Shown: one piece after another, positions 31,857 to 38,689 of the stretch
Layout of the letters: each line of letters opens with the position of its first letter
Numbering within the stretch: position 1 is the stretch's first letter
From: a virus
Virus record (IMG/VR): IMGVR_UViG_3300043410_000788
Span: 1 to 41,906 of that record
Direction: 5' to 3' (one strand)
DNA: 41,906 bases
The notes under the pieces: generated by a model
Seen by the model: the letters and a program-made list of their open reading frames with translations, nothing else
Told to the model about the DNA's origin: nothing
The model's database searches: none
Made by a program: the position numbers and the translations under genes

Positions 31857-32111
31857 ATGACTGACTACCCTATCCACACCGCTACCAAGCTTCGTGCGTA
31901 CCCTGAGTGGCGCGGCATTGGCGGCGACAACGCTTTGCTTATCGCTGATGGCTTCGACCATTGGGTACTCGCTGAGTACACAGACAACGCGCACCAGCTC
32001 TTCCCGCTATTGCGCGAAAGCTTCCGTACCCGCGGCGGCGCGGTACGCCGGGCTAACCAGCTACTCGCTGAAGAGGAATCCTACTCAGGTATCGAACACG
32101 AACGCTTTTAG
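31857..32111 (+). CDS. Small unknown protein (84 aa)
   Basis: A compact mixed protein with Trp/Tyr-rich N-terminus and a helical C-terminus (GGAVRRANQLLAEEES). No domain recognised. It lies between a U-less hairpin and an intrinsic terminator, so it ends the first rightward transcription unit. No strong ribosome site is visible. Confidence 0.6.
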   Translation: MTDYPIHTATKLRAYPEWRGIGGDNALLIADGFDHWVLAEYTDNAHQLFPLLRESFRTRGGAVRRANQLLAEEESYSGIEHERF

Positions 32112-32136
32112 GTTTCGTCCCTAACGAAGCAGCAGA

Positions 32137-32164
32137 CCCCCGGCGAAAGCCGGGGGTTTTCTGT
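32137..32164 (+). terminator. Intrinsic terminator
   Basis: CCCCCGGC-GAAA-GCCGGGGG followed by TTTTCTGTT. An 8-bp perfect stem with a GAAA tetraloop, right after the 84-aa gene. Confidence 0.88.
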
Positions 32165-32179
32165 TGCCGCAGCCGCCCC

Positions 32180-32234
32180 CGGAAACAAGTGGATCAAGTT
32201 GTTTGCTGGCTGTTGGTTGTTTATACGGTAAGCT
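32180..32234 (+). promoter_or_regulatory. Rightward promoter with conserved 28-bp upstream block (copy 1)
   Basis: Bases 32180-32207 (CGGAAACAAGTGGATCAAGT then TGTTTGCT) match 32906-32933 at 26 of 28 positions. TTGTTT (32199-32204), 17 bases, and TATACG (32222-32227) make a conventional promoter. TAAGCT at 32229-32234 is an alternative -10, 49 bases after the CGG, matching the 48-base spacing at 31294-31342. It would drive the genes at 32282 and 32581. Confidence 0.6.
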
Positions 32235-32281
32235 AATAGCAGATCCCCTAAATCGACAGGGGCACACAGAAAGTTAGGGCA

Positions 32282-32581
32282 ATGGCAACTAGTAACAATG
32301 ATGTGCGGGGCATGTACACCCGCTATTGCGCGGCACTCTCACGCGCGGGCTATGACGTGAGCGAGTACCGCCTTTACACGGGCGACGCTAGCAATTCGTG
32401 GCGATCACTGATCGGCGGGACGGGCACCCCGGGAACCGGATCCTACGGCTACCTAGGCGACACTAAGCGCGACGCTTACCGCGCCCTGTTTGTTATGGCG
32501 CAATTGTTGGAAGATATCGACTACGACAAGCAACGCGCCGAATACGCCGAAAAGGTACTAGCCGCAAAGGAAAGCAACTAA
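32282..32581 (+). CDS. Small unknown protein (99 aa)
   Basis: Tyr/Arg-rich with two helical ends and a Gly-rich middle (GGTGTPGTGSYGYLGD). No domain recognised. It is joined to the next gene by a one-base TAATG overlap and has TTAGGG before ATG. Probably an early accessory protein. Confidence 0.62.
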   Translation: MATSNNDVRGMYTRYCAALSRAGYDVSEYRLYTGDASNSWRSLIGGTGTPGTGSYGYLGDTKRDAYRALFVMAQLLEDIDYDKQRAEYAEKVLAAKESN

Positions 32582-32832
32582 TGAGCACTTACTACAACGC
32601 CAAAGAGACGCTATGCGTGGATGTAGACAACGCCCTACAGGGCTGGCGCGTACGTGTTAGCACCTACGACACCGCAAACGACTGGCGCGAACGTGCCAAC
32701 ACGTACATGATCGCGGAGAACATGCGGGAAGCCGTAACGGACGCTTTGCTAGCCGCCGGGATCCCGTGGGAAGACACAGAAGCCCTATGCGACACATGGG
32801 GCATCGAATACCCCGAAGACGACGAAGACTAG
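32581..32832 (+). CDS. Small acidic protein, unknown (83 aa)
   Basis: Contains YDTANDWRERANTYMIAENM, similar in style to its neighbour, and a very acidic C-terminus (PEDDED). No domain recognised. It ends 16 bp before an intrinsic terminator. Confidence 0.62.
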   Translation: MSTYYNAKETLCVDVDNALQGWRVRVSTYDTANDWRERANTYMIAENMREAVTDALLAAGIPWEDTEALCDTWGIEYPEDDED

Positions 32833-32847
32833 CCCCCCTAGCCAACT

Positions 32848-32876
32848 AGCTCCCGGATCCCCCCCGGGGGCTTTTT
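32848..32876 (+). terminator. Intrinsic terminator
   Basis: AGCTCCCGG (32848-32856) pairs with CCGGGGGCT (32864-32872, one G-T pair) and is followed by TTTTGG. It ends the 32282-32832 unit. Confidence 0.8.
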
Positions 32877-32905
32877 GGTGCCTAGCGGCAGGATCGGAGC
32901 CCCCT

Positions 32906-32952
32906 CGGAAACAAGTGGAGCAAGTCGTTTGCTTGCTGGCAGATCGTATACG
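32906..32952 (+). promoter_or_regulatory. Conserved promoter block (copy 2) with no coding gene behind it
   Basis: The 28-bp block is followed by TCGTTT (32925-32930), 16 bases and TATACG (32947-32952). There is no TAAGCT equivalent here. No gene begins within 300 bases, so a transcript would be non-coding or a long leader. Confidence 0.5.
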
Positions 32953-32958
32953 ATCGCT

Positions 32959-33042
32959 GGCTAGTTGATCCGTCGTTAGCTTGCCGGAAAAAGTGCCCGG
33001 CTTTTGTGTTGTGAATTGCTCAGACAGATCACCGGCTTTTTT
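32959..33042 (+). ncRNA. Candidate short RNA or leader with competing hairpins
   Basis: From the predicted start near 32959, GCCGG (32983-32987) can pair with CCGGC at 32997-33001, followed by TTTTG. It can also pair with CCGGC at 33032-33036, followed by six T. The two pairings exclude each other, as in attenuators. Stems are short (5 bp) and the call is speculative. Confidence 0.3.
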
Positions 33043-33050
33043 GTCAGTAC

Positions 33051-33085
33051 CCCCGATCCGATCCCCCCGATCCCCCGATCAGATC
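33051..33085. repeat. GATC iteron cluster
   Basis: Five GATC tetramers lie in 35 bases, three of them in C-rich CCCCGATC units and two in CGATCCGATC and CAGATCGC. Short iterons beside inverted repeats are typical of initiator-binding sites, but the C-rich units could be low-complexity drift. Confidence 0.5.
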
Positions 33086-33096
33086 GCTAGCCGCTT

Positions 33097-33160
33097 GCCG
33101 GGTGCCCCGGTGAGTGAGACGCGCCCGTTAGGGCAAGCGTCGAACGCGCGGGCACCGGGC
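33097..33160. other. Nested GC-rich fold
   Basis: GCCGGGTGCCC (33097-33107) pairs with GGGCACCGGGC (33150-33160) with one mismatch. Inside, GACGC-GCCC-GTTA-GGGC-AA-GCGTC (33118-33141) forms a 9-bp hairpin with a two-base bulge. It could be a cruciform, an origin element or a structured RNA. It is followed by ATAAAAAAAG, so it is not a terminator on the plus strand. Confidence 0.5.
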
Positions 33161-33197
33161 ATAAAAAAAGACGCTCACGCGCCTTGATCTCTCTCTT

Positions 33198-33241
33198 ATA
33201 TTGTTTGATACCGTCTCTAGGGTGACGGTATCAAACAATAT
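33198..33241. repeat. 18-bp perfect inverted repeat
   Basis: ATATTGTTTGATACCGTC (33198-33215) and its exact complement (33224-33241) flank an 8-base spacer. It opens an AT-rich tract and shares ATATTGTTT with 33334-33342. Candidate operator pair or initiator site. Confidence 0.75.
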
Positions 33242-33257
33242 TTATAAGGGCAAACGC

Positions 33258-33380
33258 ATGAAAAACAATATTGTCGAGATCCCCGCTACTGCCCTACTGC
33301 CAGGGCAAGAAAATATTTTTTACTTACTTTGGAATATTGTTTACACGTTTCGCAATATATGTGATACCTTTATCACGTGA
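33258..33380 (+). CDS. Possible 40-aa peptide in the control region
   Basis: MKNNIVEIPATALLPGQENI is followed by an aromatic-rich half (FYLLWNIVYTF) with one Cys. AAGGG lies seven to eight bases before ATG. The DNA is far more AT-rich than neighbouring genes and overlaps the next promoter and repeats, so it may be a leader peptide or chance frame. Confidence 0.4.
   Translation: MKNNIVEIPATALLPGQENIFYLLWNIVYTFRNICDTFIT
33340..33376 (+). promoter_or_regulatory. Candidate promoter with operator over the -10
   Basis: TTTACA (33340-33345), 17 bases, then TGT-GATACC (33363-33368), an extended -10. GTGATA-CCTT-TATCAC (33361-33376) is a 6-bp inverted repeat that covers it, and TCACGTGA follows directly. 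It would drive the long operon from 33450 to 39318. Confidence 0.5.
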
Positions 33381-33449
33381 TCCTTTTTAGGATCCAAGAA
33401 TTCCCGGCTAGGACGACCGGGATAACCGACAAAAAGATAGGCACCGACA

Positions 33450-33821
33450 ATGAACACTCAGGATCTCATTCACTCAGTCTCATTCGAGCTCGAAGACAAT
33501 GGCATGGATACCGACCGCTACGGCTGGGTACACAACGGCTACACTGCCACGCTCTCACGTGGCAACGTAACACTCGATGTTTTGTACCGTCAGGGCACCG
33601 CGCACACTAGTGCCCCGGATCTCGAAGACGTAGTGCGCGCCATGGTTGCTGATCGAGACGCTTTCATGAGCGCGTCAGACGCTGACGAATTCGCTAGCAT
33701 GTTTGGCTACGCTGACGGTACGGACGTTTACAACGCATGCGCTGAAAACGCCGACAAGCTAGCCGCACTTTACGGCGAGGATCTCCCCGCTGTAGTTGCC
33801 TACTTGACTGAAACGGAGTAA
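33450..33821 (+). CDS. Acidic early protein, unknown (123 aa)
   Basis: The C-terminal half (FASMFGYADGTDVYNACAENADKL) has an FGYxD...xY.AC....KL pattern that I have seen in small phage proteins without a known role. Strongly acidic overall. GATAGG lies eight bases before ATG, in the ACCGACA spacer that recurs in this operon. Confidence 0.65.
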   Translation: MNTQDLIHSVSFELEDNGMDTDRYGWVHNGYTATLSRGNVTLDVLYRQGTAHTSAPDLEDVVRAMVADRDAFMSASDADEFASMFGYADGTDVYNACAENADKLAALYGEDLPAVVAYLTETE

Positions 33822-33827
33822 CCGACA

Positions 33828-33980
33828 ATGAACATTGACAAACTAAACCGCGAACGCCGGGCACTGGCAGATCTTCACTCTCGACTGACTGATCTCTCGC
33901 CCGCTGAATACAACGCACTTATTCACGCTATTTGGAAGCTCGACCGCCAGATCAACGAAGCCACCGCCACTAACAACTAA
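33828..33980 (+). CDS. Small helical protein, unknown (50 aa)
   Basis: MNIDKLNRERRALADLHSRL begins a wholly helical, charged protein with probable coiled coil, ending EATATNN. It lies six bases after the preceding stop in an ACCGACA context. No family recognised. Confidence 0.65.
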   Translation: MNIDKLNRERRALADLHSRLTDLSPAEYNALIHAIWKLDRQINEATATNN

Positions 33981-34010
33981 CCGACAAACAAACAGATAGG
34001 AACCGACACA

Positions 34011-34613
34011 ATGAACACTGTAACCATTACCCCCGCAACACTCAGCTCGATCGCTTCACTGGCACCATTCACCGATAGCCGGGCGATACCGGCAAGTATC
34101 GGCGGGATCCGCGTAGTTGTCGATCCCGTACGGATCACCGCGTACGCTACCGATCGCTACCGGGTGATCGAAGTCTCGACTGAACACTACGACAGTAGCG
34201 CGGGCACGTTCGAAGTAACCTTGCCTACTAAGCCGCTCATTGAATTCTCGAAGTCGTCGAAGATCAAAGGACGTGAGCTTTTCAATTCGATCACGTTGTC
34301 AGTGACTGACGATACCGTGACAATGAGTAACGCTGACAATGGCAGCTCGATCACTACAGCTTTAGTTGTAGGCAACTACCCGCCGCTCACTAAGCTGTTT
34401 GATCGCCCGGCGGGTGACACTGGCATGATCGCTATCAAGCCTAGTTTTCTGGCGGATCTCACCAAGGTAGTAGATCCTCACGGTAACGCGCTCAAAGAAT
34501 TCTGGACTTTTGAATTCGCGGGCGACAACGGAGCTGTATTGCTCACGCCTACTACTGCCCTCACCACGGGCGACACTGTACGCGCCATGGTACAGCCTAA
34601 GCGCGTAGGCTAA
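34011..34613 (+). CDS. Minimal DnaN-like sliding clamp (200 aa)
   Basis: Residues 45-55 (AYATDRYRVIEV) and 120-130 (VGNYPPLTKLF) match two hallmark segments of bacterial beta clamps (the TD-R-R strand and the YP-x-x linker). KPSFLADLTKVV (about 142-153) is the start of the next domain. The length is enough for two clamp domains, not three, so a trimer would be needed for a six-domain ring. It could tether the family A polymerase. No clamp loader was seen; the host's may serve. AGGAA precedes ATG. Confidence 0.7.
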   Translation: MNTVTITPATLSSIASLAPFTDSRAIPASIGGIRVVVDPVRITAYATDRYRVIEVSTEHYDSSAGTFEVTLPTKPLIEFSKSSKIKGRELFNSITLSVTDDTVTMSNADNGSSITTALVVGNYPPLTKLFDRPAGDTGMIAIKPSFLADLTKVVDPHGNALKEFWTFEFAGDNGAVLLTPTTALTTGDTVRAMVQPKRVG

Positions 34614-34624
34614 CCCACTCACCC

Positions 34625-34650
34625 GGTGCCCGGGTAAATGCCCGGGCACC
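34625..34650 (+). other. Intergenic GC hairpin without a U tract
   Basis: GGTGCCCGGG and CCCGGGCACC form a perfect 10-bp stem with a 6-nt loop, 11 bases after the clamp gene. No T run follows. Similar to the hairpins at 631, 31812 and 39344. Confidence 0.6.
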
Positions 34651-34670
34651 CTAACCGATAGGAACCAACA

Positions 34671-34922
34671 ATGACTATTTACTACCCGCAGCAACATGCC
34701 TATGAGGGTACCCGCTACGCTATCCGCGCCGATAGCTTCGACTACGATCATCACTTTGCCGGTGTAGCTTCCAGCGAATACATTCCGGGACTAGGCAAGA
34801 TCTACGAAGTCTATCCCACGTGCCACGCTTGCCGCGCTGACTGGACTACTCACCAGCGACGTGACGAAGACTGCCCCGCAGCAGGCCCACTGTACCGTGT
34901 GTTTATCAAAGAGATCGGATAA
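34671..34922 (+). CDS. Small protein with CxxC (83 aa)
   Basis: Tyr/His-rich N-terminus, then TCHACRADW (C50, C53) and a later Cys (about 69). Possibly a partial zinc site. No family recognised. AGGAA precedes ATG. Confidence 0.6.
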   Translation: MTIYYPQQHAYEGTRYAIRADSFDYDHHFAGVASSEYIPGLGKIYEVYPTCHACRADWTTHQRRDEDCPAAGPLYRVFIKEIG

Positions 34923-34926
34923 AAAA

Positions 34927-35307
34927 ATGGAATTCCCTATTTACACCGCCAAAATTAGTAAAGACGGCTTTACTACGTTGCTGACGCATGAGACGGACGA
35001 TCCTATGATCGAGACGTGGATCGATCACAATACGCTAGTCCAAGCCGGTAGTGACGAAGTAACGGAATGGATCCGTCGAGATTGGTACTCCATGCCTAAA
35101 GCTGATCAGATCTCAGCGTTAGGCGGCACTAACGTACGCGCCGCGCTGATCCGTACGTTCGAGGGGCTCATGGATCTCTCAGACGATCTACGCCGCCAAG
35201 CAACGCAGGATAAGCTGCCGCTACTTGCCCGGTACCATGCTGGACGCGCGGAAGCTTTTGCCACTGCCCTATTCCATGTTCAAGAAACACTGAAAGAAAG
35301 CGAGTAA
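34927..35307 (+). CDS. Unknown early protein (126 aa)
   Basis: Mixed N-terminal domain (about 1-40) and a helical remainder (ALIRTFEGLMDLSDDLRRQ). No domain recognised. ATG at 34927, four bases after the previous stop, is preferred to an in-frame start far inside that gene. Confidence 0.6.
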   Translation: MEFPIYTAKISKDGFTTLLTHETDDPMIETWIDHNTLVQAGSDEVTEWIRRDWYSMPKADQISALGGTNVRAALIRTFEGLMDLSDDLRRQATQDKLPLLARYHAGRAEAFATALFHVQETLKESE

Positions 35308-35310
35308 CTA

Positions 35311-35529
35311 ATGATCAAGCACGTAAATATCGAAGCACACTGGCATGACTACCCTGAGCGTACGTTCGAAGCGTATGTCGTTGTCGGTGACGGACAGACC
35401 GTATTCGATGACGACTACCCGTTCGACGACCGGATCTTTTACTACTTCCATGATCAAGCTGAGCTGGAAGATGCTAAGACCGGCAAGCACCATGAATTCA
35501 CTGTAACCGACATTCAAGAAAGCGAGTAA
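35311..35529 (+). CDS. Small acidic protein, unknown (72 aa)
   Basis: Asp/His/Tyr-rich, with a predicted beta hairpin (FEAYVVVGDG) and a FTVTDIQESE end. No domain recognised. It lies three bases after the previous gene. Confidence 0.6.
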   Translation: MIKHVNIEAHWHDYPERTFEAYVVVGDGQTVFDDDYPFDDRIFYYFHDQAELEDAKTGKHHEFTVTDIQESE

Positions 35530-35533
35530 GACC

Positions 35534-35704
35534 ATGACAAACAACGACCGAGTATTTTGGATCAACGTCGAAGACGTGTACCGCGTTGTCGCACGTGACG
35601 AAGATCACGCGCAGCAGCTATTGAGTGAGTACCTTGAAGGTGACTGTACAGTGCCCGTAAAACATAAGTCCGGTGACTACCAGATCGAAGAGATGATCGA
35701 CTAA
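35534..35704 (+). CDS. Small acidic protein, unknown (56 aa)
   Basis: MTNNDRVFWINVEDVYRVVA starts an alpha/beta-looking protein with one Cys and an acidic end. It begins four bases after the previous stop and shares TAATG with the next gene. Confidence 0.62.
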   Translation: MTNNDRVFWINVEDVYRVVARDEDHAQQLLSEYLEGDCTVPVKHKSGDYQIEEMID

Positions 35705-35892
35705 TGGCTAAGCACCGTAAAGAAAAGCCGCGCATTACGTTCGACCGTCCCGCGTTCGATAAAAACGCTAGTGCCCTAGATATCGTTTTGTATGAGATCG
35801 AGCACGGCTGGATCGGCGTAACGATCATGCTGCTTGTCGGCGTACTACTGTTCATTACCGGCGCGATCTTTGGCGTAATCAAGGGGAACTAA
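35704..35892 (+). CDS. Single-span membrane protein (62 aa)
   Basis: A basic N-terminus (MAKHRKEKPR) and one hydrophobic helix (about residues 37-59). Early membrane proteins of this size often act in superinfection exclusion or host takeover, which is only a suggestion here. TAATG overlaps at both ends. Confidence 0.65.
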   Translation: MAKHRKEKPRITFDRPAFDKNASALDIVLYEIEHGWIGVTIMLLVGVLLFITGAIFGVIKGN

Positions 35893-36359
35893 TGACTATT
35901 CACGTAAGTAACCGCCTACGGGCTAACGTACTCGACGCTATGCGAGTGATCGGGGAACCCGTCAGTGTAAACACACTGGCGGGCACCCTAGGCAAGTCGC
36001 CGCAGGCTATTCGACAGGCACTCGACGGATCCGGCGTTATCAAAATTGACGACAGTAGACCCGTACTGTATGCGCTGCCGGATACCATGATCGGTGCCCG
36101 CCGGGTGCCTAGCAAGCATGACGAGATCGAGTACGTTGTCAGCACCAAGGCAGCGGACGCTATTGTCGAGCTTTGGAATTCGCAGCGTGAGTCGATCGGC
36201 GGATCGCTCGCCCGAATGGAAATTGTGTCGTCGATGAAGCCGGGAGCTGTTGCTGAGCAGATTGGCACTTTAGCTGGTAGTTTGGCTGCCTTAGCTTTTG
36301 AGCTGGATCAGGTGAAGTCAATGCCTGACTGGTATGAGATCTTGACCGATAAGGAGTAA
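35892..36359 (+). CDS. Winged-helix DNA-binding protein (155 aa)
   Basis: Residues about 8-50 (NVLDAMRVIGEPVSVNTLAG then LGKSPQAIRQAL) form a winged-helix DNA-binding unit with a wing through VIKIDDSRPVLYAL. The C-terminal half is helical and may dimerise. It could regulate the early operon. It starts at a TAATG junction. Confidence 0.68.
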   Translation: MTIHVSNRLRANVLDAMRVIGEPVSVNTLAGTLGKSPQAIRQALDGSGVIKIDDSRPVLYALPDTMIGARRVPSKHDEIEYVVSTKAADAIVELWNSQRESIGGSLARMEIVSSMKPGAVAEQIGTLAGSLAALAFELDQVKSMPDWYEILTDKE

Positions 36360-36363
36360 GCTA

Positions 36364-36567
36364 ATGGACGTTATGAAGCTCGAAACGACACCGATCCGGG
36401 TACCAGATCATGACTTTTGGTATCAGGATCCTGAGCCCCTTTTGGCTGAGTGGGAACGCAGCCAGTGGATCGAGAAACGCCTTTTCTGGCTAGCTACAGG
36501 GCTAGGCGTATCCGTATTCGCACTTTTCTTTTTCGCTATTGGACTAACGATTGGACTGAACCGATGA
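36364..36567 (+). CDS. Single-span membrane protein (67 aa)
   Basis: A polar N-terminus with Trp/Asp residues and one hydrophobic helix (about 42-64) ending GLNR. AAGGAG lies eight bases before ATG. Overlaps the next gene by four bases (ATGA). Second small membrane gene of this operon. Confidence 0.65.
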   Translation: MDVMKLETTPIRVPDHDFWYQDPEPLLAEWERSQWIEKRLFWLATGLGVSVFALFFFAIGLTIGLNR

Positions 36568-36776
36568 GCAGCTACCGAGATCCCGCTAACGAGTACGACG
36601 TAGAGCTTTACGCCGATATCTCGGACGCATGTAGCGGGGCTAAGTGCGGGCTGGAAGCGGACTTCCGGGACGCTTTTCTGATAGGTGATCAATACTTGGT
36701 CGCTTATGTATGGACTTGTCCTAATTGTCAGCATGAGAATTACTTTGAAGCTGACACCGACAAGTATCTCGACTGA
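36564..36776 (+). CDS. Small zinc-binding protein (70 aa)
   Basis: C23 and C28, with CPNCQHEN (C52, C55), suggest a zinc ribbon. An acidic N-terminus and FEADTDKYLD end. It starts at ATGA with the membrane-protein gene and overlaps the helicase ATG by one base. Confidence 0.65.
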   Translation: MSSYRDPANEYDVELYADISDACSGAKCGLEADFRDAFLIGDQYLVAYVWTCPNCQHENYFEADTDKYLD

Positions 36777-38689
36777 TGAGTGTTGAAGACGCACGTCAGC
36801 AGCTGATACAGCTAGAGATCGAACGTCAGCAGGTTGCTGCCCGGATCGAAGAGCTCGAAAAGCTACGCACCGAGTGGGCGGTTACTGATCGTAAAGCTCA
36901 GCAATTACGTAACGATATCGACAAGGCACGTAAAGAGCTTGAGCGTGAGGAACGACTTGAACAGAGCCGTATCCAAGCTGACAGTGTGCGCTCTGGTGCG
37001 ATCGAGCTGCGCGAAAAATTCGAAGCTATGGCGGAAGGCCGTGTCTGGTGGGAAGGGATCCTGCCGCACCAAAAGCAGGGCGTAATGTTTGGAGCTGTCG
37101 CTAAGCGATGGATCCTAGGCGACGTGCCCGGGCTAGGTAAAACGTGGCAAAGCATTGGCTGGCTGGATCTCATAGAAGCTCAGCGCGTGATCGTTGTCGT
37201 ACCGTCAGACATCTGCGATCAGTGGGCGGGTGAAGCCATGACGCTTGCCCCGCACCGTCACGTTGTCAATCTCGCTAAGAAAACGCCTAAGCGTAGGCAC
37301 CAATTACTCGACGAAGTGGTGGAGCTCGATGAAGCGATCATCATTGTGAACTACGAGATCTGGCGGCGTGATGAAGACGTACTGGTGAAGCTCATGCGTT
37401 GGCAAGCTGACACGTTGATCGTTGATGAAGCTCACGCGCTAAAGAATACGAACAGCGCGAATTTCAAGAGCATAAAGATGCTCACGTTTGTCGAGAACCA
37501 GTGCCCTCGCTGCGATTATCAGATCTCAGGTACCACTGAGCTGGCTGTTCACCCACTCGCTAAGAAAACACCTAAGCCCTGCCCACAATGCGCGTGGCAG
37601 CTCGGTGATGACACTGGGCACGTGTACGATAATCCGCTCGATGACTACTTGAAGACCCGCAGTATCAAGAACACGTTGTTTACGACAGGTACGCCGATCC
37701 TGAATAGCCCGGAAGATATTTACGCGCTGCTTCACTTGTGCGATCCGATCCTGTTCAAGTCAGTAAATCAATTCCTCAGCACCTATTGTCGAGAGAACTA
37801 CTTGTCTGGTAAGTGGGAATTCCGTCCGGGAGCTGTAGCCAACCTGAAACCCCTGATCGAAGGGCGTTTCTTGGCTCGCACCTATGACGATGCGGGCGTT
37901 ACGATCCCGCCGCAGCATGTTCATGTGATCTCGGTCGATCTCGACAAAGAAAAGTATGCGAAGCAGTATAAGGTGATCACTCAGCTCAGCAAGGCAGCTT
38001 CGATCATGCTCGATAGCGGTGCCCGCATGACGATCATGCACCTTATCTCGCTCGTTACTCGTAAACGACAGGCAAACGTCTGGGCTGGCGGGATCGAGAT
38101 GAAAGATGAAGACGGTAACGTGATCTTCTCAGTCGGTGACGAGGTACAGGAGTCAGTCAAGATGGACTACGTGATGGACAACGTGAAGCAACACCTCGCT
38201 GCCGGGCACCGTCAGGTCGTTTTCTCGCAATTCAAGACCGGCTTGGCTGAGCTCGAACGCCGCATGCGGACAGAAAATATCCGCGTTGTTCGGTTGGACG
38301 GCGACACGCCGGAAAGCCTGCGAGCTGAGATCAAAACAAATTTCTACCGTGCCAAGAATGAAACGCCTAAGTGGGACGTTCTGCTATGCAACTACAAGAC
38401 GGGCGGCGTGGGGCTAAACCTGACCGCGATCACTAAGACACATATTCTCGATGAGGAATGGAACCCCGGCAAGCGGGATCAGGCGTATGCTCGATCTGCT
38501 CGCATGGGACAGTCAGAAGAGACTGACGTGTACGTGTACCGTATTCCCGGCACCATTGACACGTGGATGTCGAATACGATTTATCGTAAGGAAAAACTGA
38601 TCGGTGAATTCACTGATGAGATGGTCGAAGAAAAGGAAGACATGATGGGCAGCCTAAAAGACGCACTTGAGAGCGGAGAGATCCTCTAA
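36776..38689 (+). CDS. SNF2-family DNA translocase/helicase
   Basis: A 637-aa superfamily 2 ATPase. An N-terminal coiled coil (about 2-80) precedes DVPGLGKTW (116-124, Walker A), DEAH (217-220) and TTGTPI (motif III region). A zinc insertion with C243, C246, C269 and C272 follows DEAH. The second RecA domain ends with EEWNPGKRDQAYARSARMGQ (motif VI). SNF2-type phage proteins may remodel protein-DNA complexes, aid replication or overcome host defence. It is coupled by TAATG to the HNH gene. Confidence 0.9.
   Translation: MSVEDARQQLIQLEIERQQVAARIEELEKLRTEWAVTDRKAQQLRNDIDKARKELEREERLEQSRIQADSVRSGAIELREKFEAMAEGRVWWEGILPHQKQGVMFGAVAKRWILGDVPGLGKTWQSIGWLDLIEAQRVIVVVPSDICDQWAGEAMTLAPHRHVVNLAKKTPKRRHQLLDEVVELDEAIIIVNYEIWRRDEDVLVKLMRWQADTLIVDEAHALKNTNSANFKSIKMLTFVENQCPRCDYQISGTTELAVHPLAKKTPKPCPQCAWQLGDDTGHVYDNPLDDYLKTRSIKNTLFTTGTPILNSPEDIYALLHLCDPILFKSVNQFLSTYCRENYLSGKWEFRPGAVANLKPLIEGRFLARTYDDAGVTIPPQHVHVISVDLDKEKYAKQYKVITQLSKAASIMLDSGARMTIMHLISLVTRKRQANVWAGGIEMKDEDGNVIFSVGDEVQESVKMDYVMDNVKQHLAAGHRQVVFSQFKTGLAELERRMRTENIRVVRLDGDTPESLRAEIKTNFYRAKNETPKWDVLLCNYKTGGVGLNLTAITKTHILDEEWNPGKRDQAYARSARMGQSEETDVYVYRIPGTIDTWMSNTIYRKEKLIGEFTDEMVEEKEDMMGSLKDALESGEIL

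Larger units (their letters stand above)
32833..33257. other. Longest gene-free stretch: regulatory/origin candidate region
   Basis: No credible gene is seen in these 425 bases. In order they hold an intrinsic terminator, a second copy of the 28-bp promoter block, competing short hairpins ending in T runs, a cluster of GATC iterons, a nested GC-rich fold, and an 18-bp perfect inverted repeat beginning an AT-rich tract. Each part is listed separately. Confidence 0.7.

Noticed and set aside
33097-33160. tRNA-like element (GCGTCGAACGC resembles a T arm)
   Set aside because: Arm lengths and D/anticodon arms do not fit a tRNA cloverleaf and the T-loop consensus is incomplete.
32981-33187. 68-codon frame in the gene-free region
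   Set aside because: No ATG or SD support, composition dictated by GATC iterons and hairpins, and it crosses the nested fold.
30876-36363. TAAGCTAATGG at 36357 and at 30874 (minus strand) as leaderless promoters
   Set aside because: Only one base separates the hexamer from ATG; the motif is the previous gene's stop plus a start codon.
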